This document shows positions 23,499 through 32,351 of a stretch of DNA of 43,113 nucleotides, one piece after another (within the stretch, counting starts at the first letter, position 1; each line of letters starts with the position of its first letter). Position numbers and translations under genes: made by a program. The notes under the pieces are model-generated. The model had not been told where the DNA came from, searched no databases, and worked only from the letters and a program-made list of their open reading frames with translations. Origin of the DNA: CAZFMJ01 sp964520045 (GTDB lineage: Bacteria > Elusimicrobiota > Elusimicrobia > Elusimicrobiales > CAZFMJ01); assembly GCA_964520045.1 (NCBI GenBank), contig CAZFMJ010000021.1, positions 1 through 43,113 of the forward strand, written 5' to 3'.

Positions 23499-24485
23499 AT
23501 GAAAAAAACGATTCTTATCGCCGACGATTCCATGGAAATCCATGAAACGATTAAACGCGTTCTTGAGCCTTCATATAATATTTTAAGCGTCTACGACGGC
23601 AGCTCCGCGGTGATGACGGCTCGAGATAAAATGCCCAATCTGATTCTTCTTGACATAAACATGCCGAACAAAAGCGGCACGGAAGTTATAACCGAACTCA
23701 GAAAAGACGGCAAAACAAGGCTTATACCCGTGATAATGCTTACCGCGGACGCGGAAATAATGGACAAAGTGCTTGGATTTGAGCTGGGCGCGGATGATTA
23801 CGTCACGAAACCTTTTCATATTCTTGAGCTTAAAACACGGGTGGAAAGCCTGCTTCGCAGAAACTGGCGCGCGCTTTCAGCCAATCCACTGACTCTGCTT
23901 CCGGGAGGGCCTGTAATTGAAGAAGAAGTGACGCGCAATATCCGCGAAAATAAGCCGTTCGCTTTTTTGTATATAGACATAGACCATTTTAAAGCGTTAA
24001 ACGACGCCTACGGCCATGCGCAGGGAGACAAAGTAATAACGAAAACCGCGGATATAATAACAAACGCCGCCATGCAGTATGCCGGCTCCTTTGTGGGACA
24101 CATCGGGGGCGATGATTTTATCGTCATCTCCGCGCCGGAACATGCAGAGGCGATAGCCAAAAAAACAGCGGAAGAGTTCGATAAACTTTCCCCGTCGTTT
24201 TATACGCCGCAGGACGCGGCAAACGGCGGTATAACCACCTTCAACAGGCTTCATCATCAGCAGAAGTTCCCGCTTATGACGGTTTCAATAGCCATAACAG
24301 ACAGCGCAACCAGAAAATTTGATCATTATGCCTCGGTATCCGACGCTTCGGCTGAAATAAAACGTTATCTGAAAGCAAGACCGCCCTCGGGAAAAAGCGC
24401 TCAGATGAAGGACCGCAGACATGACTGTCCCATTCATTCCTCAGAGGCTTTGAGAATGGGACGATCATCTAAGGAAGGTTTGTGA
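23499..24485 (+). CDS. REC-GGDEF response regulator (probable diguanylate cyclase)
   Basis: 328 residues. The receiver has DD at 9-10, phosphoacceptor D52 in LLDINMPNKSG and Lys in VTKPFH. The GGDEF domain begins at NPLTLLPGGPVI. It has the metal Asp in FLYIDIDHFKALND and the base-reading residues N168 and D177 (GHAQGD), which suggests GTP use and c-di-GMP as product. The catalytic motif is GGDDF (203-207) rather than GGDEF or GGEEF, preceded by H instead of the common R-Y. No RxxD inhibitory site sits in its usual place. The last ~25 residues are encoded by a hairpin repeat. The earlier in-frame start would lie inside the upstream repeat, so I use the ATG at 23499. Confidence 0.85.
   Translation: MKKTILIADDSMEIHETIKRVLEPSYNILSVYDGSSAVMTARDKMPNLILLDINMPNKSGTEVITELRKDGKTRLIPVIMLTADAEIMDKVLGFELGADDYVTKPFHILELKTRVESLLRRNWRALSANPLTLLPGGPVIEEEVTRNIRENKPFAFLYIDIDHFKALNDAYGHAQGDKVITKTADIITNAAMQYAGSFVGHIGGDDFIVISAPEHAEAIAKKTAEEFDKLSPSFYTPQDAANGGITTFNRLHHQQKFPLMTVSIAITDSATRKFDHYASVSDASAEIKRYLKARPPSGKSAQMKDRRHDCPIHSSEALRMGRSSKEGL
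24427..24462. repeat. hairpin repeat H, copy 3 (diverged), inside a coding end
   Basis: GTCCCATTC (24427-24435) pairs with GAATGGGAC (24454-24462), around CTCAGAGGCTTTGAG. It is related to the first hairpin at 17688 and 37026. It lies in the last codons of the REC-GGDEF gene, just before the ribosome binding site and GTG of the next gene. Confidence 0.55.
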
Positions 24486-25267
24486 CCGAAATATCGCCCC
24501 TTGAAATACGCGCCCGGCATGAAGCCGTGTTCTCCATTTTTTTCATAATGCTGGTCTTTTTATTCAGAGCGCATCCCAGTATAACATACCCCCAATTGCT
24601 TTATGTAATGGCCGGCCTGCTGTTTTTTAATTTCATATTCAGCAGATTCCTTAAACAGTCCGCAACTTCTTTATGGCTGGCCTGCTGTTCTGTTGCGGCA
24701 AACAGCGTCCTTATCGCATTTGCGGTAAAATATTCAGGCGGGCAGGCCTCCTATCTGTGGGCCATGTATCTTCTCCCTATTTTTACAGCCTGCATACTGT
24801 TCACAGGATGGCGGGTCTGGCTGTTCGTGTTTTATGTGATTTTTCTGCACTGGGGCTTTTATTGGAAAGATTTCCGGGGCATGGGGACAACGGGCTGGTT
24901 TCAGCTGCTGACGCAGACAGCGGTGCTTCTTGTGTCCGCTTCAATAGTGGCCAGGCTGACGCATGCGGAAAAAAGAGCCAAGCTTGCGGCCATGCTCCAG
25001 AGAGAAAACCTTGAAAGAGCCCTTTTGGAAACAGAAATAGCGGCGTCAGCCGCAGCCGGCCGTCCTCCCGAGAACATGGAAACTGCCCAATTGAGAAAAG
25101 GCCTGCATGATATGGGCAATGCGCTTACAGTGATTACCGGGACAGTGGATTTAATCAAAGGCGAAAACAAAAATTGCCTCAGCCAGGATATGAAACGCAT
25201 AGAAACCGCCGTATTGCGCTGCAATGCGATACTAAGCGACATACGGGCATCGGCAAAAAACACATGA
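24482..25267 (+). CDS. membrane protein with histidine-kinase-like DHp segment but no ATPase domain
   Basis: 261 residues, GTG start overlapping the previous stop (GTGA), with AAGGAAGG in front. Five to six membrane helices fill residues 15-158. A charged coiled coil (160-190) follows, and then a segment GLHDMGNALTVITGTVDLI with H209. It matches the HDFNNLLTVI-type phosphoacceptor helix of the hybrid kinases in this window, and a second helix ends near 255. The protein stops where an ATPase domain would begin. It may be a phosphotransfer or scaffold protein fed by another kinase, or a truncated kinase. No downstream ATPase frame is present; the next gene starts within its stop codon. Confidence 0.7.
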   Translation: MTEISPLEIRARHEAVFSIFFIMLVFLFRAHPSITYPQLLYVMAGLLFFNFIFSRFLKQSATSLWLACCSVAANSVLIAFAVKYSGGQASYLWAMYLLPIFTACILFTGWRVWLFVFYVIFLHWGFYWKDFRGMGTTGWFQLLTQTAVLLVSASIVARLTHAEKRAKLAAMLQRENLERALLETEIAASAAAGRPPENMETAQLRKGLHDMGNALTVITGTVDLIKGENKNCLSQDMKRIETAVLRCNAILSDIRASAKNT

Positions 25268-26574
25268 AAGTACTGCTTATAAACGGAAATCCGTATAAGC
25301 CTGCGGTGCCTCCCATAGGCCTTGAATATGTCTGCGAATCCGCCCGGCAGGCGGGGCATGAAGCCGTCATTTATGATTTTTCTATTGAAGATCCGGCAGG
25401 TTTGCCGCGCTCTGTAGGCGCCTTCCGCCCCGATGTCATAGGCATCACACTGCGCAATATCGACACAGGACATCTTTTCAACAATATCAGCTATATACCC
25501 GAGCTTAAAGCCCTTATAGCCGGATTACGGACTTATTTCAGCGGCCCCATAGTCCTGGGCGGGGCGGGATTTTCTCTTCTTCCGTCCGCAATCATGAGCG
25601 AGGTTAAAGCGGACTACGGAATAATCGGCGAAGGCGAAATCTGCTTTCCGCTTCTGCTCGAAAATTTTGCAAATCCGGACCGCGTGCCGAATCTTGTCAT
25701 AAGAGATAAAAAAACCGGCGGCATATCCTGCACGCTGAAAAAACCGCACGGCGGTCCGCCGTTAAAGCTTATGCGCGATACCGTGAACCACCTTAAATAT
25801 TATGAATTATTTTCGCATCATAAGACGCACAGTCTGGCTAATATCCAGACTAAGCGCGGATGCGACAAAAACTGCACCTACTGCGCGGAACCCGATGTAA
25901 TAGGACGGACTATTGCCAAAAGAGAGCCGGAAGATATTATTGATGAAATAAAAAGATTTACCGCGCAGGGCATAACCGATAAATTATTTTTCGTCGACTC
26001 CGAATTCAATGTCTGCCCCGACCATGCGGCGGAAATATGCGAAGCCCTGCTTAAATACAACGTCCGTATTGGGTGGACATGCTATCTCACCCCCGAAAAC
26101 ACAGGCAAGGACCTTATCGCCCTTATGAAGCGGGCAGGCTGTTCCTGTATGGTCTGGAGCATGGAAAGCGCCTCCGAGCCGGTATTAAAAGGGCTCGGCA
26201 AACCTTATGCTCCGTCCGAAGTCATGCGCATAGCCGGAATATGCAGTGAAATGGATCAGCCGTATATTATTCTGCTTATGTTCGGCGGACCCGGCGAAAG
26301 CCGGGACACGGTGCATGAGACATGGCAGAACGTTCATAAGGCAAAAAATGCGCTGTTCGGCATTATTACCGGCGTGCGGATATATCCGTCCACTCCCCTT
26401 GCGCGCATGGCGCAGAATGACGGCAGTATATCATCTCAGGATGATCTGCTTTTTCCTGTTTTCTACAAAAAGGATTATACCCGGGATATCATTTATCCGG
26501 AAGTGGAAAAACACTTCGGCTCAATGAATAACTGCGTTCTGCTAGGCCCTGAAAAGAAAACAAAATTTGACTGA
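25264..26574 (+). CDS. B12-binding-domain radical SAM protein
   Basis: 436 residues. An N-terminal cobalamin-binding-like domain (about 1-150: LLINGNPYKPAVPPIGLEYV, GPIVLGGAGFSLLPSAIM, YGIIGEGE) is followed by a radical SAM domain with the 4Fe-4S motif C200-x3-C204-x2-C207 (RGCDKNCTYC). Then come FVDSEFNVC, a MESASEPVLKGLGKPY segment and MFGGPGESRDTV. Class B relatives methylate unreactive carbons or rearrange small molecules. The cobalamin DxHxxG motif is not evident, so cofactor use is uncertain. The ATG at 25264 overlaps the previous stop by 4 bp. It is the last gene of the run that began at 14305. Confidence 0.85.
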   Translation: MKVLLINGNPYKPAVPPIGLEYVCESARQAGHEAVIYDFSIEDPAGLPRSVGAFRPDVIGITLRNIDTGHLFNNISYIPELKALIAGLRTYFSGPIVLGGAGFSLLPSAIMSEVKADYGIIGEGEICFPLLLENFANPDRVPNLVIRDKKTGGISCTLKKPHGGPPLKLMRDTVNHLKYYELFSHHKTHSLANIQTKRGCDKNCTYCAEPDVIGRTIAKREPEDIIDEIKRFTAQGITDKLFFVDSEFNVCPDHAAEICEALLKYNVRIGWTCYLTPENTGKDLIALMKRAGCSCMVWSMESASEPVLKGLGKPYAPSEVMRIAGICSEMDQPYIILLMFGGPGESRDTVHETWQNVHKAKNALFGIITGVRIYPSTPLARMAQNDGSISSQDDLLFPVFYKKDYTRDIIYPEVEKHFGSMNNCVLLGPEKKTKFD

Positions 26575-26697
26575 TAAATAATTGAACAACCTGTATGCGA
26601 TACTGCTCCGCAGGTTTGCCGTACTTTCAGGCTGGACATGGAATGAAAATAGTAAAGGATTCTATTTTAGGAGCAGAATATCGTTTAGGAACGCCGA

Positions 26698-27660
26698 ATG
26701 CATCCACTAAGAATTAATACATCCGCCGGCGCTAAACCCCGATTTTTCAATCGGGGGAAGAGCCACCATGTATTCACCCTTAACCTCCCGGCTTTGCGTC
26801 TGCTTGCCTGCATTTTAATAATCCTCATGATGATGCCTGTCGTGGCTTTATCAGAAGCGAATCTGCCGGTAACAGCTGTCCTGAGTTCTCAAAGCGGGCC
26901 ATATCGAGATGCGCTCACCGGCCTTGAGTTGGAATTGGGAACGACTATTCAGTCCTTTGTTCTCTCCCAAGACAAACCGAAAATCAATAAAGCAACGAGG
27001 GTGGTGGCTGCGTTCGGCTCAAAAGCCGCTTTGCTCAATTATCCGGACAATGTGATTCTTGTTTACGCCATGGCCCCGGGCACGGCGATCGAAACCAAAA
27101 ATTCAATAGGAATCTGCATGGAACCTGACGCTGCCGTATTGCTTGCCAACTTGCGAATAATTCAACCAAACCTTAAAAGACTCGGCGTATTATGGCAATC
27201 TTTAAGATTTGAGAACTACATCAGGCAATTACGCAAGGCATCCGCTCCTTTGAATATATCTATCGAGAGCGTTCATCTCACAAACAACAAGGATGTACCG
27301 GATAATTTGAGAACCATATACGGAAAAATAGATGCCATATGGCTGCCGCCTGATCCTTTGTTATTGAATGCGGCCAGCTTGGCGGTTTTTATGGAATTTT
27401 CACGCTCAAATCATATTCCGCTTTTTGTCCCTACCAGAGGCTTGGCTGAGGAAGGCGCCGCAGCTTCAGTAGGCCCAAGCTTCCGCGAAATCGGACGGCT
27501 GACCGGAATTGCCGTTCGTCAAACACTTGCAAACCTGCATCCGGGAAATAATTTGTATGCCGTTAATATTGAATTGATTATTAATAAGTCGGCCGCGGCG
27601 CAGGTAGGCTTAAAAATACCCGAAGAGATACTTCGGAAGGCAGATAAGGTGATCCCATGA
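26698..27660 (+). CDS. ABC_sub_bind-type periplasmic binding protein
   Basis: 320 residues. An unusual 30-residue lead is followed by a hydrophobic signal segment (about 31-52, RLLACILIILMMMPVVALSE). The rest matches the ABC_sub_bind (TrpX-like) binding-protein family: VVAAFGSKAALL, NSIGICMEPDAAVLLANLR, PNLKRLGVLWQS, IDAIWLPPDPLLLN and AAASVGPSFREIG. An AGGA site precedes ATG 26698. The lead contains a hairpin (26737-26756), so a later start such as the TTG near 26791 is possible. No ABC permease is present. The next gene, a membrane kinase, overlaps by 4 bp, suggesting that this protein supplies the ligand signal. Confidence 0.78.
   Translation: MHPLRINTSAGAKPRFFNRGKSHHVFTLNLPALRLLACILIILMMMPVVALSEANLPVTAVLSSQSGPYRDALTGLELELGTTIQSFVLSQDKPKINKATRVVAAFGSKAALLNYPDNVILVYAMAPGTAIETKNSIGICMEPDAAVLLANLRIIQPNLKRLGVLWQSLRFENYIRQLRKASAPLNISIESVHLTNNKDVPDNLRTIYGKIDAIWLPPDPLLLNAASLAVFMEFSRSNHIPLFVPTRGLAEEGAAASVGPSFREIGRLTGIAVRQTLANLHPGNNLYAVNIELIINKSAAAQVGLKIPEEILRKADKVIP
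26737..26756. promoter_or_regulatory. hairpin in the 5' part of the binding-protein gene
   Basis: CCCCGATT and AATCGGGG form a perfect 8-bp stem with a TTTC loop. It lies about 40 bases after the apparent ATG. It could influence translation, or mark that the true start is further downstream. Confidence 0.45.
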
Positions 27661-29483
27661 AAATCCAAACCCAGGTTTTATCCGTGCTTATTCCTTTGGC
27701 ATTGGTATCAGGCGCAAGTATTTCCCTCCTTTCAAAAAAGTCAATCAATAAAACACTCATTACCGGAGCGGCTGAACGCGGGTTCGAGGAATTAGCCGAG
27801 ATAATTCCGGACGTTAATGCCGGAATGCAGACAAAAAATGAGAAAAAACTGCTGCCTCAATTGAATGAACTTCGTTATAAGCTGCAGGCCTTATATACTA
27901 TGGCCATGGATACATCCGGCACAGTGCTCGCTCATACCAATGTTCTTGAAAAAGGAAAGATTTACAACGACCCGATTTCCCTTCAGTATTTGGCCTCGGA
28001 TAAACAGGAGTTCCGATTAACCGGGAATAAAGACAAAAAAATAATTGATATCGCCGTGCCCGTATGGACCAAAGACGACGATTTTTTACTCTCATATGAA
28101 AAAGGCGGCAGAACCAGGCTTGGGACTCTGCGCATCGGTCTGCCGCTTGAAGAATTATTAAATACTCAAGCCCACATATTAAAGCAGATTGTCATGATTC
28201 TGCTTGTCACGGGCGGGATTATGATGACGGTGATTTTATTGTTCTTGCGCAGGATGCTGTATCCATTACGCGTACTAGCCGAGGCCGCTCATAAAATCGG
28301 CCGGGGACAATATGGCGCCAGCGTTCCCGTATCATCAAAAAACGAACTCGGCAGATTGGCGCAAAGCTTCAACCAAATGAGCGGGAATCTGGCGACAACC
28401 ACCATTTCTAAAAATTATCTGGACGGCATAATTCAAAGCATGGCTGATATTTTAATCGTCACGGATTCACAGGGGAACGTGCTGACGGTCAATGATACTG
28501 CGTCGGAAATTTTAGGATACTCTGAAACGGATTTATTGGGCAAACCGACGCTGCGTCTATTTAACTCACAAAAAGCAAAAGACGGAGATTTTCTTTTGGA
28601 GGATTTGATCAGGAACGGTTTCATAAAAAATAGAGAAATAGATCTGTTTACCAAAACGGGAGACAAGATTGCCGTGTTTTTGTCCGGCGCAGTTCTAAAA
28701 AACATGGAAGACAAATCAGAAGGATTTGTCATCGTAGCCAAGGATTTAACCGAACGCAAGAAGCTGGAATCGGCGCTGGTTCAATCAGAAAAACTTTCAG
28801 CAGTCGGCCAGCTTGCCGCGGGGGTCGCCCATGAAATAAACAATCCATTGGGAATCATACTCGGCTTTTCCCAAAGCGTGGTTTCCAGGATGAAGGAAGA
28901 CGATGCCTTATCCATGCCGTTAAAGTCGATAGTCAGGGAAGCTCTTCGCTGCAAGGATTTGGTGCAGAATCTGCTTATGTTTTCCAGAGCCCAAAAAAGC
29001 GAACTGCAGGAAGCGATTGATTTGGATTTAATGCTTGAATCAGCTTTGTCTTTGATAGAGGCGCAGACAAAAACGCGGAATGTGGAACTGGTTAAAGAAA
29101 TAAGCGGCGAACTTCCAAAAATTCTTGCCAATAAAGTCCAGCTTCAGCAGATTATTATAAATCTTTGCAGTAACGCAATCGACGCCATGCCGGAAGGGGG
29201 GACATTGACTGTCGGAGCAGCGGTTTCAAATAAACGCCCTACCCATGTTGAGATACAAGTCCGCGATACAGGGACGGGCATTCCCAAGGAAATTCAATCC
29301 AAGATTTTTGATCCGTTTTTTACGACCAAAGAAGTGGGTAAAGGCACCGGCTTGGGTCTTTCGCTGGTTTATGAGATAGTGAACAAGCACAAGGGAACCA
29401 TTGAATTGGAAAGCGGGGAGGGAAAGGGCACGGCATTCACTGTCTTACTGCCCGTTCACTCCGCGGTAACGCCGGACGCGTGA
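27657..29483 (+). CDS. membrane sensor histidine kinase (HAMP-PAS-HisKA-HATPase)
   Basis: 608 residues. TM1 about 7-26, an extracytoplasmic domain to about 175 with MAMDTSGTVLAHTNV and IAVPVWTKDDD (Cache-like), TM2 176-197, HAMP 198-250, and PAS 255-370 (DILIVTDSQGNVLTVND, ending DLTERKKLE). HisKA has H392 in GVAHEINNPLGIILG. The ATPase has NLCSNAIDAM, DTGTGIP, FDPFFTTKEVG and GTGLGLS. There is no receiver of its own, so phosphate likely passes to the receivers at 31563 or 31982. It is coupled by ATGA overlap to the binding protein, making a two-component sensing unit with the TonB receptor downstream. Confidence 0.9.
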   Translation: MKIQTQVLSVLIPLALVSGASISLLSKKSINKTLITGAAERGFEELAEIIPDVNAGMQTKNEKKLLPQLNELRYKLQALYTMAMDTSGTVLAHTNVLEKGKIYNDPISLQYLASDKQEFRLTGNKDKKIIDIAVPVWTKDDDFLLSYEKGGRTRLGTLRIGLPLEELLNTQAHILKQIVMILLVTGGIMMTVILLFLRRMLYPLRVLAEAAHKIGRGQYGASVPVSSKNELGRLAQSFNQMSGNLATTTISKNYLDGIIQSMADILIVTDSQGNVLTVNDTASEILGYSETDLLGKPTLRLFNSQKAKDGDFLLEDLIRNGFIKNREIDLFTKTGDKIAVFLSGAVLKNMEDKSEGFVIVAKDLTERKKLESALVQSEKLSAVGQLAAGVAHEINNPLGIILGFSQSVVSRMKEDDALSMPLKSIVREALRCKDLVQNLLMFSRAQKSELQEAIDLDLMLESALSLIEAQTKTRNVELVKEISGELPKILANKVQLQQIIINLCSNAIDAMPEGGTLTVGAAVSNKRPTHVEIQVRDTGTGIPKEIQSKIFDPFFTTKEVGKGTGLGLSLVYEIVNKHKGTIELESGEGKGTAFTVLLPVHSAVTPDA

Positions 29484-29551
29484 GCGACGCTGAAGTATTT
29501 TATTACTAAGCTTTTAATAAATAGAACAACTAGATAAAATGGAGAAAATCA

Positions 29552-31555
29552 ATGCGAAAAATAGCAATACGGTTGAAAGCAAATATCAGGACAATGTTAA
29601 TAACCGCGGGATGCTCGGCGATTTTTGCCTTTCCATGCCGCGCGCAAACGAATAATGCGGATATTGAGTTTTTTGAGTTTGAAAAACTCACACTTGAGGA
29701 ATCCATAAATATAAAAACCAGCGTAACTACTAAATCCGCGGTTTCGGCACGGAATGCTCCGGGTATCGTCACCATCATCACGCGCGAAGAAATCCAGAAT
29801 ATCGGCGCGCGCGACCTATTCGATATCCTGCGTCTGGTGCCGGGGTTCGAGTTCGGCCTGGATATACAGGGGATAATAGGAATAGGGAGCCGCGGCATAT
29901 GGGGCCAGGAAGGAAAAATTCTGGTCCTTCTAGACGGACAACCGTATAACGACCTCGGGTACGCCGGAACACAAATCGACCGCATTCCGGTTGAACATAT
30001 TGAGCGCATGGAAGTCATCCGGGGACCGGGATCGGTGGTGTACGGCGGCAACGCGGAACTTGCGGTAATCAGCATAATAACAAGAGGCTCAAACGAAAAA
30101 AAGGGCTTGCAAACAACCGGTCTTTACGGACATGGCGCAAAAGGCGGAGACCGCCGCGCTTTAGATCTGCATTACAGCGGGAAAAGCAATGACATCAATA
30201 TCAGCGCGGCGGCGCATTTTGCACGGACACAGCGCAGCGACCGCCGCTATACCGAATTAAACGGCAATTCCTATTCGATGAAAAACAATTCGGATATTAC
30301 CGCCAGAAGCCTCAATATAGGCATGGAAAAAAGCGGTTTCCGCGGCCGGATCATTGTTGACGAATTCGACATAAACCAGCGCGACGCTTTCGGGACAAGC
30401 CAGTCCCGCGCCACGCAGATAAACAGCACGCTCTATCTCGCAGAAGCCGCTTACGATCTGAAATTCGGAAACTGGCTGATAACGCCCCGTTTCAACATAA
30501 ACCGGCATAAACCATGGAATGAACACGATGAATTCTTTTTCTATGACAAGACTTTTACCCGTTACAGCGGAAACCTTACCGCTAAATATGAGCATTCATC
30601 TCATTGTTCCTTTTTGGGCGGCATGGAATTTCAGCATGACCACGCTAATGCCTCAGATGAAACCGCGACCGCGGCGCTCTGGCCCGGGGGCAGCCGCAGG
30701 ATCGGCTATGAAAATTACGCATATTTCGCCCAGGAACAGATCACACTTCCGTTAGGAACCATGGTAGCCGGCGGCAGGTACGAGTATCACAACGCTTACA
30801 AAGACTCTTTCGTTCCGCGCCTGGCATGGACCAAAGTATGGGAACAATTGCATGTAAAAACGCTCTACAGCCAGGCTTTCCGGACACCGAGTCTGGAAAA
30901 TATCCGCCTGACCCCTGATATCCATCCCGAACGCCTTACCACTTACGAAATAGAAACAGGATACACGTTCAACAAATATATATTCGCGTCCTTTTCTCTT
31001 TTTGATACGACCATCCGCAAACCAATAATCTATCACTATGATCCGGTAACCGTCAGGGAGTATTACAGCAATGACAATACTACGGGCACACGCGGATTTG
31101 AACTCACAGGCAGATGGAAAAACACGGCCGGCCATTACGCGGATATGTCCTATTCCTTCTACTCAGCGATAAAAAACCGCATACCTCTCTATTCTGTGCC
31201 GGGGCACAGCGATGTCATGCTGGGCTGGCCGGCGCATAAAATTACGCTTAATTCCAATTTTGCGCTGGGCCGGGGATTCAGCGTCAATCCTTCAGGGGCA
31301 TTCATGGCAGAACGCTATGCCTACTATACGCAGGATGCTTCCGGAAACGCCTTGTCACGGCGCTGTTCCAATGCGGTGATATTAAACATTTTCTTTCAAA
31401 AAAAGGGATTCCTGCGCAAAAATCTCAATGTCGGGACGGGGGTCTTCGATCTGCTCGGTTCGAATTACAGCTATATACAGCCCTACAACAGCGGGCATTC
31501 TCCATTGCCGGGACGTTCACAAGAGTTCACGTTGCGCGCAAGTTATGAGTTTTAA
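29552..31555 (+). CDS. TonB-dependent outer-membrane receptor
   Basis: 667 residues. Signal peptide about 1-32 (ending CRA). Plug domain about 55-170, with VTTKSAVSARNAPGIVTII, ILRLVPGFEFGLD, VLLDGQPYND and the hallmark VEHIERMEVIRGPGSVVYGG. The rest is a beta-barrel of alternating strands ending in LRASYEF, the terminal Phe needed for outer-membrane insertion. Such receptors import siderophores, cobalamin, sugars or metals using TonB energy. No ligand is evident. A GGAG site precedes ATG 29552. Its place between a sensor kinase and receivers suggests that its expression or ligand is part of that circuit. Confidence 0.9.
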   Translation: MRKIAIRLKANIRTMLITAGCSAIFAFPCRAQTNNADIEFFEFEKLTLEESINIKTSVTTKSAVSARNAPGIVTIITREEIQNIGARDLFDILRLVPGFEFGLDIQGIIGIGSRGIWGQEGKILVLLDGQPYNDLGYAGTQIDRIPVEHIERMEVIRGPGSVVYGGNAELAVISIITRGSNEKKGLQTTGLYGHGAKGGDRRALDLHYSGKSNDINISAAAHFARTQRSDRRYTELNGNSYSMKNNSDITARSLNIGMEKSGFRGRIIVDEFDINQRDAFGTSQSRATQINSTLYLAEAAYDLKFGNWLITPRFNINRHKPWNEHDEFFFYDKTFTRYSGNLTAKYEHSSHCSFLGGMEFQHDHANASDETATAALWPGGSRRIGYENYAYFAQEQITLPLGTMVAGGRYEYHNAYKDSFVPRLAWTKVWEQLHVKTLYSQAFRTPSLENIRLTPDIHPERLTTYEIETGYTFNKYIFASFSLFDTTIRKPIIYHYDPVTVREYYSNDNTTGTRGFELTGRWKNTAGHYADMSYSFYSAIKNRIPLYSVPGHSDVMLGWPAHKITLNSNFALGRGFSVNPSGAFMAERYAYYTQDASGNALSRRCSNAVILNIFFQKKGFLRKNLNVGTGVFDLLGSNYSYIQPYNSGHSPLPGRSQEFTLRASYEF

Positions 31556-31562
31556 AAGCATT

Positions 31563-31955
31563 ATGACGCAAACCGCGGAAAAATCAATTCTTGTTGTCGA
31601 TGATGAACCAGGATTTCATGATATGCTGCGTTATCTTTTGGAGCCTTTGGGGTTTATCATACATTCCGCGCACGACGGTTTGGAGGGATTGGAGCGCGTG
31701 CGCGGCAGAAATTACGATATAATTTTTTTAGACGTTCATATGCCTAAGATGAACGGAGCTGAACTTTTAAAAATAATCCGGGAATTGAAGCCGCTCCAGT
31801 TTGTGGTGGTAATGAGCAGCGGTTCGGACCCCCGGCAGGTTTTTGAAAAGACGGTCAAAGAATTGGGAGCCATGGCTTGTTTATTTAAACCGTTTGAAAT
31901 CAACCAGGTTATAGATGCTGTCAATACTTTTACACAAGGGATCGCGGCAAAATAA
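31563..31955 (+). CDS. single-domain response regulator
   Basis: 130 residues, receiver only: VVDDEPGFHD, phosphoacceptor D57 in IFLDVHMPKMNG, Ser in VVMSSGSD in place of the usual Thr, Lys in LFKPFE. The start could also be 31545 (11 bp inside the TonB gene). Neither has a clear ribosome binding site, which suggests coupling to receptor translation. Likely partner of the kinase at 27657. Confidence 0.85.
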   Translation: MTQTAEKSILVVDDEPGFHDMLRYLLEPLGFIIHSAHDGLEGLERVRGRNYDIIFLDVHMPKMNGAELLKIIRELKPLQFVVVMSSGSDPRQVFEKTVKELGAMACLFKPFEINQVIDAVNTFTQGIAAK

Positions 31956-31981
31956 CATGAATAATCGGCAGGAAGGACATA

Positions 31982-32341
31982 ATGCCTAAAACAATTCTTA
32001 TTGTAGACGATGAACAGGGTTACCGCGACATGCTGAATATTGACCTATCCAACCGCGGATTCAATGTTTTAACGGCAAGCGGGGGACAGGAGGCCATGGA
32101 AATTCTCAAAGAAAAGGAAGTCGACCTCATTATCGCGGATATGAAGATGCCTAAAATGGACGGGCTTGACGTTGTGATTGCCGGCAGGAAAATACGTCCT
32201 GGAATCCCCATTCTTCTTATGACCGGCTATGCGGTTGAGGAACGCGTTCAGGAAGCGCTTAAGATGAAAGCAAGCGCATGTCTGCGCAAGCCTTTTCAAA
32301 TCACTGAATTGGAAACCGCCCTGCAGGCTGTTCTAAGCTGA
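31982..32341 (+). CDS. single-domain response regulator
   Basis: 119 residues, receiver only: LIVDDEQGYRD, phosphoacceptor D53 in IIADMKMPKMDG, Thr in LMTGYA, Lys in LRKPFQ. AGGAAGG precedes the ATG. It lies 26 bp after the previous receiver and 10 bp before the next hybrid kinase, so all three are probably in one transcript. Confidence 0.88.
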   Translation: MPKTILIVDDEQGYRDMLNIDLSNRGFNVLTASGGQEAMEILKEKEVDLIIADMKMPKMDGLDVVIAGRKIRPGIPILLMTGYAVEERVQEALKMKASACLRKPFQITELETALQAVLS

Positions 32342-32351
32342 GAATATACAT

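Noticed and set aside
23365..23502. A 45-codon gene between the receiver and REC-GGDEF genes
   Set aside because: It begins like a GxxExxY protein but then reads through the repeat's right arm; the parallel copy at 37207 stops after 16 codons, so both are deletion remnants.
29530..30075. A 181-codon minus-strand open frame
   Set aside because: Antisense to the TonB receptor plug domain, whose motifs are unmistakable; no independent evidence of coding.
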